Shown piece after piece: positions 1 through 11,989 of a stretch of 64,000 nt of DNA. Under the pieces are notes generated by a model. That model searched no databases, had not been told where the DNA came from, and worked only from the letters and a program-made list of their open reading frames with translations. The stretch covers positions 248,001 to 312,000 of the forward strand of contig JAGVSM010001002.1 in the NCBI GenBank assembly GCA_022494885.1, written 5' to 3'. Both the position numbers and the translations under genes were made by a program. Numbering within the stretch: the stretch's first letter is position 1; the number at the start of each line of letters is the position of its first letter. This DNA is from Micrasema longulum (lineage: Eukaryota > Arthropoda > Insecta > Trichoptera > Brachycentridae).

Positions 1-36
1 CGTAAGGGTTTATAAATAAATTTTCTAATAAAATAG
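1..36 (+). repeat. 3' terminus of a LINE (cut by window edge)
   Basis: The first 23 bases are an exact match, in opposite orientation, to 43179..43201, which is the 3' untranslated end of the LINE fragment at 43.2-43.6 kb. The end carries the motif CGTAAGGGTTTATAAATAAA, typical of a non-LTR 3' tail. The rest of this copy lies outside the window. Confidence 0.6.
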
Positions 37-1599
37 TTAACAATCCTTTAGTTGTTTAAGGTATGCCGTATAATAATTGAAAATTTACCCTGTTTGCTTC
101 AAATTAAACAAATAAAAAAAAAAGAAAGACAAACATAATAATATTTTGGCGTCTGTTTTCAAAACATGATAAATTAATTTACTCGACAAAAGAACACTTA
201 GTAATATTGAAAAATTTATATTAATTACTAAATTATTTGCAGTTCTGATACTTCACGAAACCAGTAAGTAATCAAAAGTTTCTCTAAAAGTAAATACTGT
301 TTAACTTAAGTAATTCTTATTCGATTTCTACATAATTAATGACTGAATATGTTTTTTTAGTAATAGCTTTTTTGAAAAATTCCCAATTATAATGAATTTC
401 TGTATAATATATTAATTTCACACATTATCTTATTATTAGATATAATTTCGTTTAGATATTTACTTTAAATAATTATATTGGGCACCTGTTATCATAAATT
501 TACCAATTACTGACCACATGTATGTTAACCACCATAATATAGAAGAAAAATATTATTAATAATGATTTTTGACCATTTTACTAACGCAATTCTTAAGATG
601 ACTATAATATTAGAAATGTTATTTTAATTCAGAAGACTTTGCAATTTTTATCAGGAAAACAAAAATAAGTTAGTTTTGTAAAGAAAGTTAAGATGTTCTT
701 ACCAATGCACTTCGTCGTAAAGGATGAGAGAAAAATATGTTAGTAACAGGATATTCGAGTTTTTGATACTTTTGTTTCTTCTTTGTAAATAAGCTTACAC
801 TATAGGGAACAGTAAGGTTATATTTACTTAAAAGTTACTTTGTTGAATCTTTATGATAAAAAAATATGTGTGTTTATTTTTACTTTTATTGAAGCAAGGA
901 AAATAGAAATAAAAAAAATAAAGATCATTGGTGGTCATATGTAATTAAATTTTATATTGTACTTAATTTAACTCTAGCGTCATTTCAATCACAAATGTAT
1001 GATGAGTAAAATTGGAAGAAAAAAAAATATATTTGATTTTTTTTTTTTTTAATAAAATTAATTTTTATCCAATACACAATTAAAAATACTTTATTAGTAG
1101 TAAAATACGGTAAAATGTAATTTTCAATTGATTTTGAAAAACGGGTTTATAACATTATTTCGCAAAACATTCGTAGGTTTTACCACGAGGCTTTACTGAC
1201 AAATTAAACACGAGGCTTTACTGACAAAATGCATTAAACCATTAAAACAAGTTCCGATAATCGATAATCGCATTCAAAGCTTTTTTATTCTTTCAACGTA
1301 TTTTTTCTCCAACAATTTTCTTTTCTTTTTTTTTTTTAACTTTGAAAGAGTAATCTTTATTCTAGCCATAGCATTATAATTTGAAATCAACATCTTGCAT
1401 CTGTATTAAAAATATTAGAAATATATAAAGACTGTTGACTTAATGCATTCTGTCCGTATAGCCTCGTTACATTTTCTAAATGTAGCCGGGTTGTAATACT
1501 TGTGACTTTTTTCTAAGTACCCAAGTTTAACGTGCTGGTTTTGAAGTTTCGGGATTTATGTATTTTGGCGTTTACGATTTTCTGTCTATTCTTTGTATG
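37..1599. other. AT-rich stretch, no gene seen
   Basis: No coding region, RNA gene or named repeat is supported here. The only local structure is a 20-bp direct duplication (motif CACGAGGCTTTACTGACAAA) at 1184..1203 and 1209..1228, with a 25-bp period. Poly-A and poly-T runs are frequent. Confidence 0.6.
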
Positions 1600-2535
1600 G
1601 TGGTAACGGCGTTAACATTTCAATGAGGCCATTCCACAGGTGGTCAGTTATTGCAACCGTCCCGTTTACTCCCAAAGCTCTGTCTTTGTTTAACCAAAGT
1701 TGTATATAAAGCGTGAAATGTTTCGGCTAGTACCGTGGCACTTGACAGAAAACGGAAAATATAAATTTAAAATTAAAAAAATATATCAACTGTTCGAAGA
1801 ACAGAGTACAGCGACGTGAAATAAGAAAATTGTCATTGGCGCTCTTTGAAATAAATGCTTTTAATATTTCGTGTTTGCCTTCAGGCGCCCTGATGCCGTC
1901 GTCGTATAAATATTTTACGAAGTAAATAAGGTTGTATCTCGTCCCTGATTGGATGATACGGTGAATGCGCCTTGGTAAAAAAATATCCGCATAACGTAAA
2001 AAAGAACGTGGAAAATGAGTATCTACCGGGAGTTTCTCGTTTATGAGAAACAAGAGTGCCTTAAAATTTGCGGATTTAATATTTGATGAGTAATGGAAGA
2101 GAGGGTAGCGGAAGAAGACAGTTTCCGCTGAGTCACGGAAGGTGAACCTTCATTTCCAAACGTCGAGGGAATGCAGCGTGGCGGGGAATTCAATTTATCT
2201 GCCGCTACACTTTCGGAATTTTCCTCAAATGCGATGTGATCTGACGCGAGATAAAGCATAACGCGAGGGTTAGGCGGAGAGGCGGTGGCGCCGCGATACA
2301 AAGGGAGGCACAATGCAAAGGGACCGGGACGTTTTATCCGCAGTAGTTAGTCGTACTTGGCTGCCCGCGAGCTCCTCCTGACTACTTCGCCCGCAAATTA
2401 CCCGCGCACCGGAGTAAGCATTCAATAATGACATTTTTGTACGTCAGATAACATCAGTAATGGGGGTGATGGAGAGATAACGCGAGGTAGGACCAGAGAG
2501 AGGGTAAAGAGAACTACTTAAGACGGTCGCCAAAT
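1600..2535. other. G+C-richer island, possible conserved non-coding DNA
   Basis: Composition changes abruptly from AT-rich flanks to a mixed, CpG-containing and purine-rich block, strongest at 2090-2530. Open frames on the minus strand (1727..2053 and 2041..2313) start at TTG, overlap, and resemble no family I know. A TATATAAAG box lies at 1703..1711 with no recognisable initiator or gene after it. I read this as a candidate regulatory or otherwise conserved island; an exon is possible. Nothing in the sequence proves either. Confidence 0.3.
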
Positions 2536-3413
2536 TCAAGTATTTACGAATACGTATATCTGTGGTATGCTGCCCTTGGTTCGTGGTCAAAACACAGTTT
2601 CTCAATTGTTTCACATTGCAATCATAATTATTCGTTGGTAAAATGCTATTTTATGATTATTGAAGCTCAAACCATCAAAATGTTTGTAGTATTCATTCAA
2701 ATCCGTTTGCTTTAGGGTAATTTTTTAATGTCTGTCCATATAAACTCCCGGATTTACCGATTTAACGTACCTTAAAAAAAAGTTCACTGCTCCAAAATTA
2801 TAAAAAAAACACTATTTTACAGCAAAACGATATATGTGACCTGTAAATATTATGTTCATTTACAAAAAGTAATAAAATATACTTTAAATAAACGTGAGAA
2901 TTATTATTATTTCGATTTTCTGCCAGGAGACAAGGTTAATAAATGCAATAAAGTTTGATGCGAGTTTTTCTAAAATAATGAAGGTGGCTTTTCAAATTAG
3001 GGTTGTAAACGTGTGTATTGCCGTAAATATCTCGTATTTTCGCCGCATTTTTAGGACCCATTAAGTTAAAGACACCTGAGTTACTATGCCAACCATAGTC
3101 TTCTGTTTAAGGATACAGGGGTTAGTTCTTCCCCTGCAAGTTAATTACAATATCTTGTACATACGTTGCTGATGTTTTGTAATATAAAGTACGAAATTAA
3201 ATAAAAAGTTTTTAAGTAATAATCCAAAATTTCAAATAAATCTAATAATTTATGTTATGTACAGTGCGACCGAATGTTTAGCAACCCCGTGTCAATGCGT
3301 TACTGAAATAACGTTTTCAAATAAAATATTATAATATTTTTGAAGACGAAAAAAAAATAGTGGCCAATAAAAACAAGTATTTGAGAATGTGATCGATATT
3401 GGATTTTTAAAAA
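2536..3413. other. AT-rich stretch, no gene seen
   Basis: No coding region or repeat was recognised. Confidence 0.5.
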
Positions 3414-4036
3414 TTACTACTACTACTAATACTACCATCAAGCCATTTCCCCGTAGGGGTAGGCAGAGAGAATGGACCGCCACACACGTCTATCCTGGCA
3501 TACAATCCTAGCCTCTTCCACATTCATACATCTTGACATACATGCCCTTCGGTTCTGTCTGCTTTTGACATGACCAGACTTAAGATTTTGGTTTATCTGA
3601 TGATGCCACGTCTTCCTTGGTCGTCCTCGTCTAACGTTGCCGTTCATTTTTGCCATATATACTTGTTTTACCATTCTCTAGTCGTCCATTCGTTCTACGT
3701 GACCAAACCATCTCAGAGACCCTTTCTTAATCTTATAAATTATACTTGTCTCAGATTTACACTCTCGCCTGATTTCATCATTCGTAACCCTGTCATACAT
3801 TGATTTCCACACATTCGTCTAAGAGATCGTATTTCAACCGCGTTCACTAGGCTTTCATCCTTCCTCTGCCAGTTCCATGTTTCACTTCCATACATAAGTG
3901 TTGGGACTAAAACTCCGTTGTGCACTGCCAGTTTAGCTTCGATTGACATATTTTTATTAGAAATTACTGTGCTTAGTGCTCCGTTCATTTTGTTGCCCGC
4001 ATTCACTCTTCCTTCAACATCTTTAAAAATGAATTC
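3414..4036 (-). mobile_element. LINE 3' end, family L-a copy 1 (RT C-terminal region, broken)
   Basis: On the minus strand this encodes the C-terminal part of a non-LTR reverse transcriptase polyprotein. Visible motifs in order are VNAGNKMNGAL, MYGSETWNWQRK, RSLRRMCG, then GNVRRGRPRKTWHHQINQNL and WRSILSAYPYGEMA at the end. The two halves lie in different frames (3740..4006 and 3438..3674), so at least one frameshift disables it. The element is 5'-truncated near 4036 and ends in an (ACT)n tail at about 3414..3434. A second copy is at 35330..35852. The LRWFGHV and GRPRKTW style motifs are typical of RTE-like or related insect LINEs; I cannot fix the clade. Confidence 0.85.
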
Positions 4037-4779
4037 TTAATATTATTTAAAAAATATATGGTACGCATTGTTGAATTTAAAAAAAAAACATATATGACGC
4101 ATAAGCTGAAAGGCCAACAGGGATTTTAAGATAATTCTCAGCAGCACAGCCGTGTATAATAACAACAGAGTACCCTATATGCATTTTTAATGATCCTCTG
4201 AAGGTCTGAAGAGAGGGAAACTTCTTATCCCTATGGAAAGCCTTTATGTTGGTGAGGAAATATGAACATTTGCTTGAAATACCTGTGATAAACCATAATA
4301 TCCTATACATTCAAGAGATGAAACATTTTACGTCTCTCGCAACGCCCTTGATTTGAAATGAAGATTTAAAAATATTTTTTGCAAACTGATTGTTTACATA
4401 AGTAAAACGGTTGCAGTTCAAAATAAAAATGACATATTTTGAAAAAAAAAATGCGTCCTCATAATAAAATTTAACAATATTTGGTTCTGGACTTGCTAGT
4501 AATCAAATATGATTTCATTTTTCTACTAGAAGTCACTTACGTTTAATAAATAGACACGCTTTGCGTATACTAGCTACATCTAAAATAATGCGTTGTACTC
4601 AAAAAGAATAAAAAATAGATAGCATATCACGATACACATGCAATCATACATGTTAGTAAAGATATAAATATTTCCTTACTTTTAATAAATTTTTATGTAA
4701 ACCGTTACCATAGATACGAAATTGCTGGTAGCTGTCAAAATTCTGAAAAAAAATACTTTAAAATATGACTAATCATCTA
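4037..4779. other. AT-rich stretch, no gene seen
   Basis: No coding region is supported. A 77-codon frame at 4077..4310 (minus) has no recognisable features. Confidence 0.5.
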
Positions 4780-4895
4780 CTTATGTCTTAAATTGCATTG
4801 TATTTACAAATGAAATGATTGTATTGTTTTTATATTTTTTAACTTTTGTACATTGCTAAACGGCAGTTTTCCCAATCAATTTATTTATTTATGAC
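4780..4895 (-). repeat. LINE 3' tail fragment
   Basis: On the minus strand, GGAAAACTGCCGTTTAGCAA followed by TGTACAAAAG resembles the 3' untranslated end of the LINE at 39.0-39.7 kb (GCCATTCGGCAATAAGC, then TGTACAAA). It appears to be a short, diverged remnant of the same family. Confidence 0.4.
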
Positions 4896-5699
4896 TGGGG
4901 TGTCCCGTGCCGAGGGAAACATTGTTAATATAAAATGTCTTTTTTATCACTGAGGTATAATTAAATAGAGATAATGCTTCATAGAGCGATAGGTTTAAAT
5001 TGTGTTCTGAAAATAAACATTAACAAGCGAAGTAGAGTAAAAATACTAATGGTGTATGCCAGTTTACTGTGAATACAAAGCTGTATGTAGCGCCCTTTAC
5101 TTGCTTTTGAAGAAAAAAAAAGATAAGTTCCGGAACCTCAGTTGCATGAAACACAAGACGGGTGGTTAGTGCCACGCCACATCTAGTATTTACATAAATA
5201 TAAATATTATATCAATGTTATTTATATCAAAAATCAATTTAACTTCAAAGTATAAAATAAAAATAAATTTAGAAGAATAAGAAAGAAAAGAAAAAAACGT
5301 CTTGAAATATTAGTAAAAAACATAGAGATCATACATACAGTACAAACATATAATTAAATAAAATTCATTGACTTGGTTCAATGTTTAAAAATATTATCAT
5401 CTACTATTTTACTCTTTAATAATTAACGTGTGTTGAATTTTATTTTTACATTATATGTAAAAGGCAATCTATGCTTTTCATGTTAAATTAATTAATAACC
5501 ATAAACTTAAATTGGAAAACAAGCTTAGAAAACACCCTAAAACGACGCTTTTGTCGACAAGTAAATGTTTTAATTTTCAAAATACTTTTAAAATTAGTGC
5601 AGTTTTATTATTTCTTAATAGAAACTGATTTGTTTTCAATATAACCTCTCAATATCAAAATCGCTAGAAATACTAAAATTTGATTAGTTTTATAATGCT
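4896..5699. other. AT-rich stretch, no gene seen
   Basis: No coding region or clear repeat was recognised. Confidence 0.5.
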
Positions 5700-6250
5700 G
5701 AAAGTATACAGTGCCATGGAATAAACTCTCTTAAAATTCGAAAAAATGTTAGACCAGTAATTGTAATACAAATTAATAAAATTGATTCCCCTAATCTACT
5801 TGAAAGACTTCCATTCCGTGTGCCATCTAGACCAACAAGACAAAGTCTTAAGTTTTATACAGATAAGGCGTCAACAAACTGTTTGAAACAATCTACCATA
5901 CCTAAAATATGCGACCATTATAAAAATAAATTTACTGAGGCTGATATTTTTTATGACAATGTATGTAAATTAGGTCAAAAATCATAGAAATTTTGAGAGA
6001 AGTAGATATTTAACTAATTTTTATTTTCTTTTCTTTTAAACATATTTTTTCTTTTCTTTTAAACATATTTTTTCTTTTCTTTTATTTTACATTAGTTATA
6101 TTTAACATAATTTCAATTATTGTATTAAGTGTAACAAATTTTTTTGGTGTGCGCATGAGTGTCTTAATATACACACTTAATTTACAAAGGAATTGTAAAT
6201 ATTTGTGTACATACTGTTTGTTTACCCAATCAAATAAATAAATAAATAAT
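5700..6250 (+). mobile_element. LINE 3' end, 5'-truncated (RT C-terminal tail)
   Basis: An open frame runs from about 5700 to the TAG at 5985..5987. It encodes a LINE C-terminal tail with the landmarks NLLERLPFRVPSRPTRQS, KICDHYKNKF and EADIFYDNVCKLGQKS before the stop. The layout (basic Arg-rich strand, then a short helix ending in D-I-F) matches the fragment at 19.7-20.15 kb and CR1/Jockey-type polyproteins in general. It has no upstream RT domain, so it is a dead 5'-truncated insertion. A 3' untranslated part follows and ends in (AAAT)n at about 6231..6247. Confidence 0.75.
6022..6083. repeat. 23-bp pyrimidine-rich tandem repeat
   Basis: Two full units at 6038..6060 and 6061..6083 consist of AAACATATTTTTT followed by CTTTTCTTTT, with a partial unit before them. 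They lie in the 3' untranslated part of the LINE at 5.7-6.25 kb, so the array probably arose after insertion or belongs to the element. Confidence 0.8.
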
Positions 6251-7920
6251 ATAAACATGATCACAATACCAGAGAAAAGGTACAAATGGCCAAGTCAAAC
6301 AATTAAATTTTGTATAAGGTAGTAAAAAAATATTATGTAATGGGAAAAACCGTTAATGAAGTAAAAAACTCAAAATTCAAATAAAAGGTTAAGAAATATG
6401 TGTTGAACAACTTATGAATTCAATAAATGTAGGTACATTGTTATTATAAGAGAACACATAATAATTTATTTTTGTATTAACTATTTCAAGATTCAAAATT
6501 AAACACATAAAATAAATATTATACTGCTAAATATATTTAGTAAATATGTTGAATATTTCATTAATATTTTGAAAGATATCCTATTTCTTTTCTAGTTTGA
6601 GCCTCAATAAATAATTTGACCTCTGCTAGCAACTGGCTTGTCAGAGCTGAAGAAGTTAAGCCTTAATGCCAGCAGATTTGAATCCTTACTTCAATGACAA
6701 TTCAATTTCCGTTTCTTGGAAAGTTCAAAGCTTTGGTATTTCATAAACCCATAAATATGGATTACGTATATATGTACATACGTAGGAAAATGATTAGTGG
6801 AAGGAAGGGTAGTGAAAAATAATAAGATTTGATATTATTAAAATAGTGGCAATTGAAAACATTTTAGCAAACTAAAATTTTTATGTATCTAAGGAATAAT
6901 TAATAATAATAATAAAAAAGTTATTCAAAAGGAAATAAAGATTTATCTGCAAATGAAAATACTTAAGTTAAAAACGAAAATGTTTCAGTGAAATATAAAA
7001 GTAATATTTTAAAACAAATTACAACAGAGCTGGAGAACATCTTAAAAAGGGAAGTTATTTTAAAAAGTTAGAAGTTATATTTGGCTGTAATCTAAATTTA
7101 ATTATTATTGATATTATTATTTTTATTATAATTATTTTGAAGATAAATAATAATTAATATGCAGTTTAATGATAATTTGATTTATGTTAATATAAGGATA
7201 TCTATGATTATGGATGTTCTATTTCATGATACCACAAATAAGATAAAAAATAAATAAATTATGTATTCTTAAATAAACTCTCCGAAACTGAAATATTTTT
7301 TTTTATTGTATTAATTCAATGTTGATTGTAATATTCAGTTTTTTTTTTTAATACCTAGATTTACGGATACAAAAGATAATTTTATTTTTAGGGGGATTAT
7401 TTCCGGTACTTATTATTTATTCTGAAGATTTGCATTTCAATTTTAAAATTTAGGTTTGTACTGCAGAAATATGATAAATGAAAAAAAAAACACTGTTACA
7501 CATTTATTAACTACGCCTGTACCATCAAACAGAGATTTGTTCCCCAGAGAAATTCCAATGTTCCTTATTATGCATAATCCCATTCAGTCTTTGTCGACTT
7601 ATTTTTTGCCATCAAAGGGTAAATCATATTTTTTTTCAATAGTGGATTTTATTACTTAATTGACGTTTTATTTCATGCAAATACGTAGGTCTACTTTTTT
7701 ATTTAACATCAGACTTAAGAAAAAGCTATGAAATATTTTTTAGCATATGGCTATTCTGGGTTCGATTTCCAATGAGAAATTTAAAAAAGTGATTTATATC
7801 AAGCCCGGGTTTTCTTGAAATTTCTGAGCATATTGTTTAAAATATCACATTATATTTATTAATATTCGAAGCATTCACAATGTGATCAAATATTTCAATA
7901 AATGTGATCAAATGTTTATA
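6251..7920. other. AT-rich stretch with ATT microsatellites
   Basis: No gene is supported. Short (AAT/ATT)n runs lie at about 6899..6916 and 7100..7150. A lone RNA polymerase III B-box-like motif, GGGTTCGATTTCC, lies at about 7758 without a recognisable A box and may be the last trace of a SINE. Confidence 0.5.
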
Positions 7921-8005
7921 TTTGACCACTTGCCGAATTTTCTATCGGTTTCAAGACGTATCCATCTATTCGTCAGGATACTAATTACACTAACATCTAA
8001 ATCGT
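7921..8005 (+). repeat. Interspersed repeat family C, copy 1
   Basis: It matches 62724..62803 on the same strand along about 80 bp. Shared blocks are ACCACTT.CCGAA, CGGTTTC.AGACGTA, TTCG.CAGGA.ACT and TACAC.AA. The second copy is better preserved around CGGTTTCGAGACGTACCGG. Family identity is unknown. Confidence 0.65.
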
Positions 8006-8221
8006 AATAGAAAAATATATAACCAACATGCAAATAGGAATTCTATCCAGCTTTTTAACTTTTGTTCCCACAAGATTATATTTTTAATTTTTTAAATCAG
8101 TACACGTTGGTTTTAGCTTCTAGTAGTATGTGTTCTATCAGCAAATTGGATTTATATTTTTATCAACTAAGTGCAGGTTGCTTTATCATAAGTAATAGTT
8201 AGAATATATACTATAATAAGA

Positions 8222-8595
8222 ATACATATTATGGTTACATACAATATGTACGTTATGATTACATAATACATATTATGATTACATTCAATTTGTACGTTAT
8301 GATTACATACAATATGTACGTTATGATTAAATAATACATATTATGATTACATACAATATATACGTTATGATTACATAATACATACTATGATAACATCAAA
8401 TATGTACGTTATGATTACATAATACATATTATGATTACATCAAATATGTACGTTATGATTACATAATACATATTATGATTACATACAATATGTACGTTAT
8501 GATTACATAATACATATTATGATTACATACAATATGTACGTTATGATAACATAATACATATTATGATTACAATACATATTATGGTAACATACTTT
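8222..8595. repeat. ~44-bp minisatellite array
   Basis: About eight or nine units of a 44-bp AT-rich sequence repeat head to tail. Each unit contains ATTATGATTACATACAATA and then TGTACGTTATGATTACATAA. Each unit is itself built from two related halves (TATTATGATTACATA and GTTATGATTACATA), so the array probably grew from a ~22-bp ancestor. Units vary in the second half (CATACAATA versus CATCAAATA), and there are no unique spacers. Confidence 0.9.
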
Positions 8596-8969
8596 TATGT
8601 ACTTTTTATTTAATATTCATATTTTTACTTTTTCAGAATTCAATTATTTTCCCCTCTCCTCCTGCATTCATAATAAATTAGTGTAAAATCTGTAATTGGT
8701 CTTCCTTTTTTTAATTGTTCTTTTGTACCTTGTTTTATATAAAGACTGTATGATTTCTTAAATAAACAAATAAAAAAATAAATTTGGCAAAATGACCTAA
8801 TAGGAAAACGTATTTTAATTATTATTATTTATTTCCTTTTTTTACTATTACTTATGATCAAACAACTAGTTATAATGAAGTTTAACATAAAAAACAACCA
8901 GTATATGCTAAAACAAATGATAGAATTTAAACAGCTAGTGGTGTACATACGTATTAGGTATTTAAATAA
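8596..8969. other. AT-rich stretch with a LINE-like tail
   Basis: No gene is supported. The segment 8640-8785 has a short C+T-rich part and then AAATAAACAAATAAA at about 8760, which looks like the 3' end of a retroelement on the plus strand. No coding remnant precedes it. Confidence 0.35.
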
Positions 8970-9063
8970 GAAATTATTTTTCAAATGCAATTATGATTAT
9001 ACGAACGGTAAACGTTTAGAAATTATTTTTCAAATGCAATTATGATTATACGAACGGTAAACG
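8970..9063. repeat. 49-bp tandem duplication
   Basis: Two adjacent copies start at 8970 and 9019 (period 49 bp) and are identical over at least 45 bp. Both contain TTTTTCAAATGCAATTATG and ACGAACGGTAAACG. The lack of divergence indicates a recent duplication. Confidence 0.95.
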
Positions 9064-10685
9064 CTATAATAAAAATGTGATAGCAAACAAATTTCATTTG
9101 ATTATTTTCACGTTCGTCAAATATAAAAATAAGGGCGATTGATTAAATTTTCTATAAACAGTATTACGTGTGCTCTCCATATCATATGTCCAATCCACTT
9201 AGCGGTTCCACCTTCCACCTAGAGCATCTACTACCCATTCACGTATCCTTCTTATATTCAGCGGGCTTAGATAAACAATCTTTATCAGGAAATATGTTAG
9301 TACTGTATACACGTATAGTACGTACATGCCTCTACGTATTAACTTAATTTATCAACACGTAAATAATCAAATTGATAAACATGTATTTATAGTAAATACG
9401 TTTTTTATATACCACGAAAGAGTAAAAGTAGGATTGCATCGTTCTGGCATGTTAGGGAGTGGTGTGATGGGAAGCAATCTGGCGCGTATTGCTTCTGTGG
9501 ATATTGTATGGGCAGAATTACATTTCTCTAGTGCAGGGTTTCCCAAAGTTTTTCTGCTACGAAGCATTTCGCAAGTTTGAAAATTTTAACGGAAGACAGA
9601 ACTAATTTTTAATGTTGGCTAGGAATAGTAAAAATAAACATAAAAATGTTAAAAATAAAAATAAACATAAATACGTAATAGAATCTTTTATTTTAATGCA
9701 CATAATCTGCTAACAAAACTTCTAATATTTCCTATTCAGTTATTCATCCATACACTGAAAACAGTTCACTATTCTTAAATATTGCCATTTAAGTTAACAC
9801 AAAAAAATATCAAAAATACAACAAAGAATATTTTTTTTTGGTGTCTACCCCTACTACGTAACCTAAAAGTTGACGATTCTTAGTTTTGACTGTAATTCGT
9901 CCACATATTATTATATCTGTAGTTCACAGAAATATTTGCGATATGTTTCGCGGGACGAAATAGATGACCAGAAGTGGCGTAAGTAGCAGTTACGATTGTG
10001 TTCTCCAGACTAGACGGATTTTTACCGCGTGCATTATTTTTTTTATTTAAGTAGTATTTTTCACTATGTTTTTTCCAAAATAAATCCCGTTTATGTGAAA
10101 ACTAAAATAATTGAGCAAACTAGAACACAAAAATTTGATAAATCTTGAGAAACTTAATCTATACTGCGCCGATGTACAATTGAAACTCAAACAACAAATT
10201 CATCGTACAGTAACCAAAGCACATATTTGCATGAGAGACAGCGAAATATTTGTTAAAATTAACCAGTTTTATCAAATATTATAAACGTTTGATTTTAATA
10301 CTAATGTTTTATATTTGTTAAAATATATAGAGTAACAACGTATATTATCGTTAGTGCTTCCTACTGCCCTCCGTATGAAGAGTGCAGTATCTCAGTTAGA
10401 CATGTTTTAAAGAAAAATGCGGTTTAAGAAAATAACGTTGTTTTGGTTTTCGTTTCAATATTATACATGTCACCACTAAATGCCATGTATATAAAAAAGA
10501 AAAAATTGAAGGATCAATTAAGCTTCAATAAAATTTCAAATATAAATTTAACTTAAACTAAATTAAATTAAAGATAGTCAAACTAAAAATCTAGCTAGTG
10601 TAGTTTTGCTTTCTGGATTACATGGTTCCTGATATGACGTGAGTTAAACTAAAATAAATATCTTCTCTTTTTGATTCCGAATCAG
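9064..10685. other. AT-rich stretch, no gene seen
   Basis: No coding region is supported. CAGGGTTTCCCAAAG at 9549 looks like one end of a hAT-type element, but no partner terminus was found within 600 bp. The last 20 bases are a polypyrimidine tract followed by CAG, described with the next feature. Confidence 0.4.
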
Positions 10686-10895
10686 TATTTAAAAAATATA
10701 TTTAAAAAGGAATCACTATGGCGAGTACATCCAACAAGCAGTTGTCCTGGCCTCGGAGTAGCGCAGGACCGAGATGCTTTCGCTGTAGTGATCGCCAAAG
10801 TCAGGGGACCTGACAAGGCACCGCAAGAAGAAGTCAAGAATGCTAGATACTGTACTTTTTGGAAGGACGGCAGCTTAGGATTATATGCATCGTTG
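10686..10895 (+). other. Possible internal exon (unrecognised, GC-richer ORF)
   Basis: The block is clearly less AT-rich than its flanks. It follows a splice-acceptor-like tract (TCTTCTCTTTTTGATTCCG, then AATCAG, AG ending at 10685) and ends at a good donor, TTG|GTGAGTATT, with GT at 10896. One frame is open across it. Its GC-rich part encodes PTSSCPGLGVAQDRDAFAVV, then IAKVRGPDKAPQEEVKNARY and CTFWKDGSLGLYASL. I recognise no family. The opposite strand is also open, and an ATG at 10713 gives a different short frame that stops early. It could equally be a decayed gene copy or a non-coding conserved block. Confidence 0.35.
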
Positions 10896-11923
10896 GTGAG
10901 TATTGGGTAATTAACGTATGTTACACATAAAATATATTTTTTCAAATTACTCCGATGTAAAATGTTATATGTCATTAATACAACAATTTACTTTACTTCT
11001 TTTACGAAGCATAATATCACACGTCAATCACACGATATTTTACTTAACGCTTTTTCCGAAGTAAAATAGCGTATTTGCATTTTTACTGCAAAGTTTTTGT
11101 AAACTTATTTGAAAAAAGTCATAAAAATAAACATGCATACCATTTTTTTCAAAAATTATTGTGTACATAAATTTCTTTTGTACATATATTGTATATTTAA
11201 ATCCTGTAAAATCGTGTTTTGTGTGTAACGATATTATACGTAGGAGGTGTCGATATATGAGCATTGAAATATTAAAGGGCCGCCTCCTCACTCCTCACAT
11301 CTCGTACAGTTAAGATTAGGTAGATCTAGCTAACAAGAACTTTCATGAATGCTTCTATCCCGTTAACAGCCTCTAATGTATTTCCTTATTATAAATGCAT
11401 TAGGATTACAAGGAGCGCTCTTAATTAGAAGTTCGAGTTTGCTATTTAGAGCTTTCACTTAAACGACTTTAGTTTTGCTTTTTATTGATTTTGTTTTAAA
11501 TGTTTAAGAAATCGATTTTAAAATAGTCCGTTTGATTATAACAGCTCTAAAATAATTAAAGGTTTTGACGCAGGTTTTTTAAGCATTTTTAAGTGTTCTA
11601 CCTACTTTTATCAATATTGTTGTTCCCTCATGTAAAATTAACTTAAAAGAAAAAATACAATCTTAAGTTCGTTCTTTGCGTTTTGTTGGTCAAAAACGAA
11701 GTTGTATTTTTAACAAAATACCATTAATGTAAATATAAATATTAAATTAAAAAGAACATTTTGATTTATTGATTGAGTTCGCGTTTATTTTGTTGTACTT
11801 GAACTTCTTTTTTTTAATACAAAAATCTGACAATTGTTTTGCTCTATTAGGACATTTTCAAACGTCACTTTCTTAGAAGTCAAAATAATTGTCCGATTTA
11901 AAAAAAAAGGTACTCTTATCTCT
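10896..11923. other. AT-rich stretch, no gene seen
   Basis: No coding region or recognised repeat. Confidence 0.5.
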
Positions 11924-11975
11924 TATTTTACGTGAATTGATAAATAAAGATAAATATATCAATTCACGTAAAATA
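11924..11975. repeat. Perfect hairpin, 19-bp arms
   Basis: Arms 11924..11942 and 11957..11975 are exact reverse complements (TATTTTACGTGAATTGATA on the left) and are separated by 14 bases. It lies just before repeat B copy 1 and may belong to that element. The loop is AT-rich and the downstream arm is not followed by a T-run. Confidence 0.9.
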
Positions 11976-11989
11976 TTTAACCAAACGTG

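Noticed and set aside
1703..1711. TATA-box promoter
   Set aside because: TATATAAAG is expected by chance in AT-rich DNA and no initiator or gene follows.
1727..2313. Minus-strand frames of 108 and 90 codons as genes
   Set aside because: Both start at TTG, overlap one another and show no domain; kept only as part of an island.
8222..8595. CRISPR-like array
   Set aside because: Units are adjacent with no unique spacers, AT-rich and built of two halves; this is a minisatellite in eukaryotic DNA.
9549..9563. hAT element start CAGGGTTTCCCAAAG
   Set aside because: No matching inverted end and no 8-bp duplication were found downstream; one end alone is not enough.
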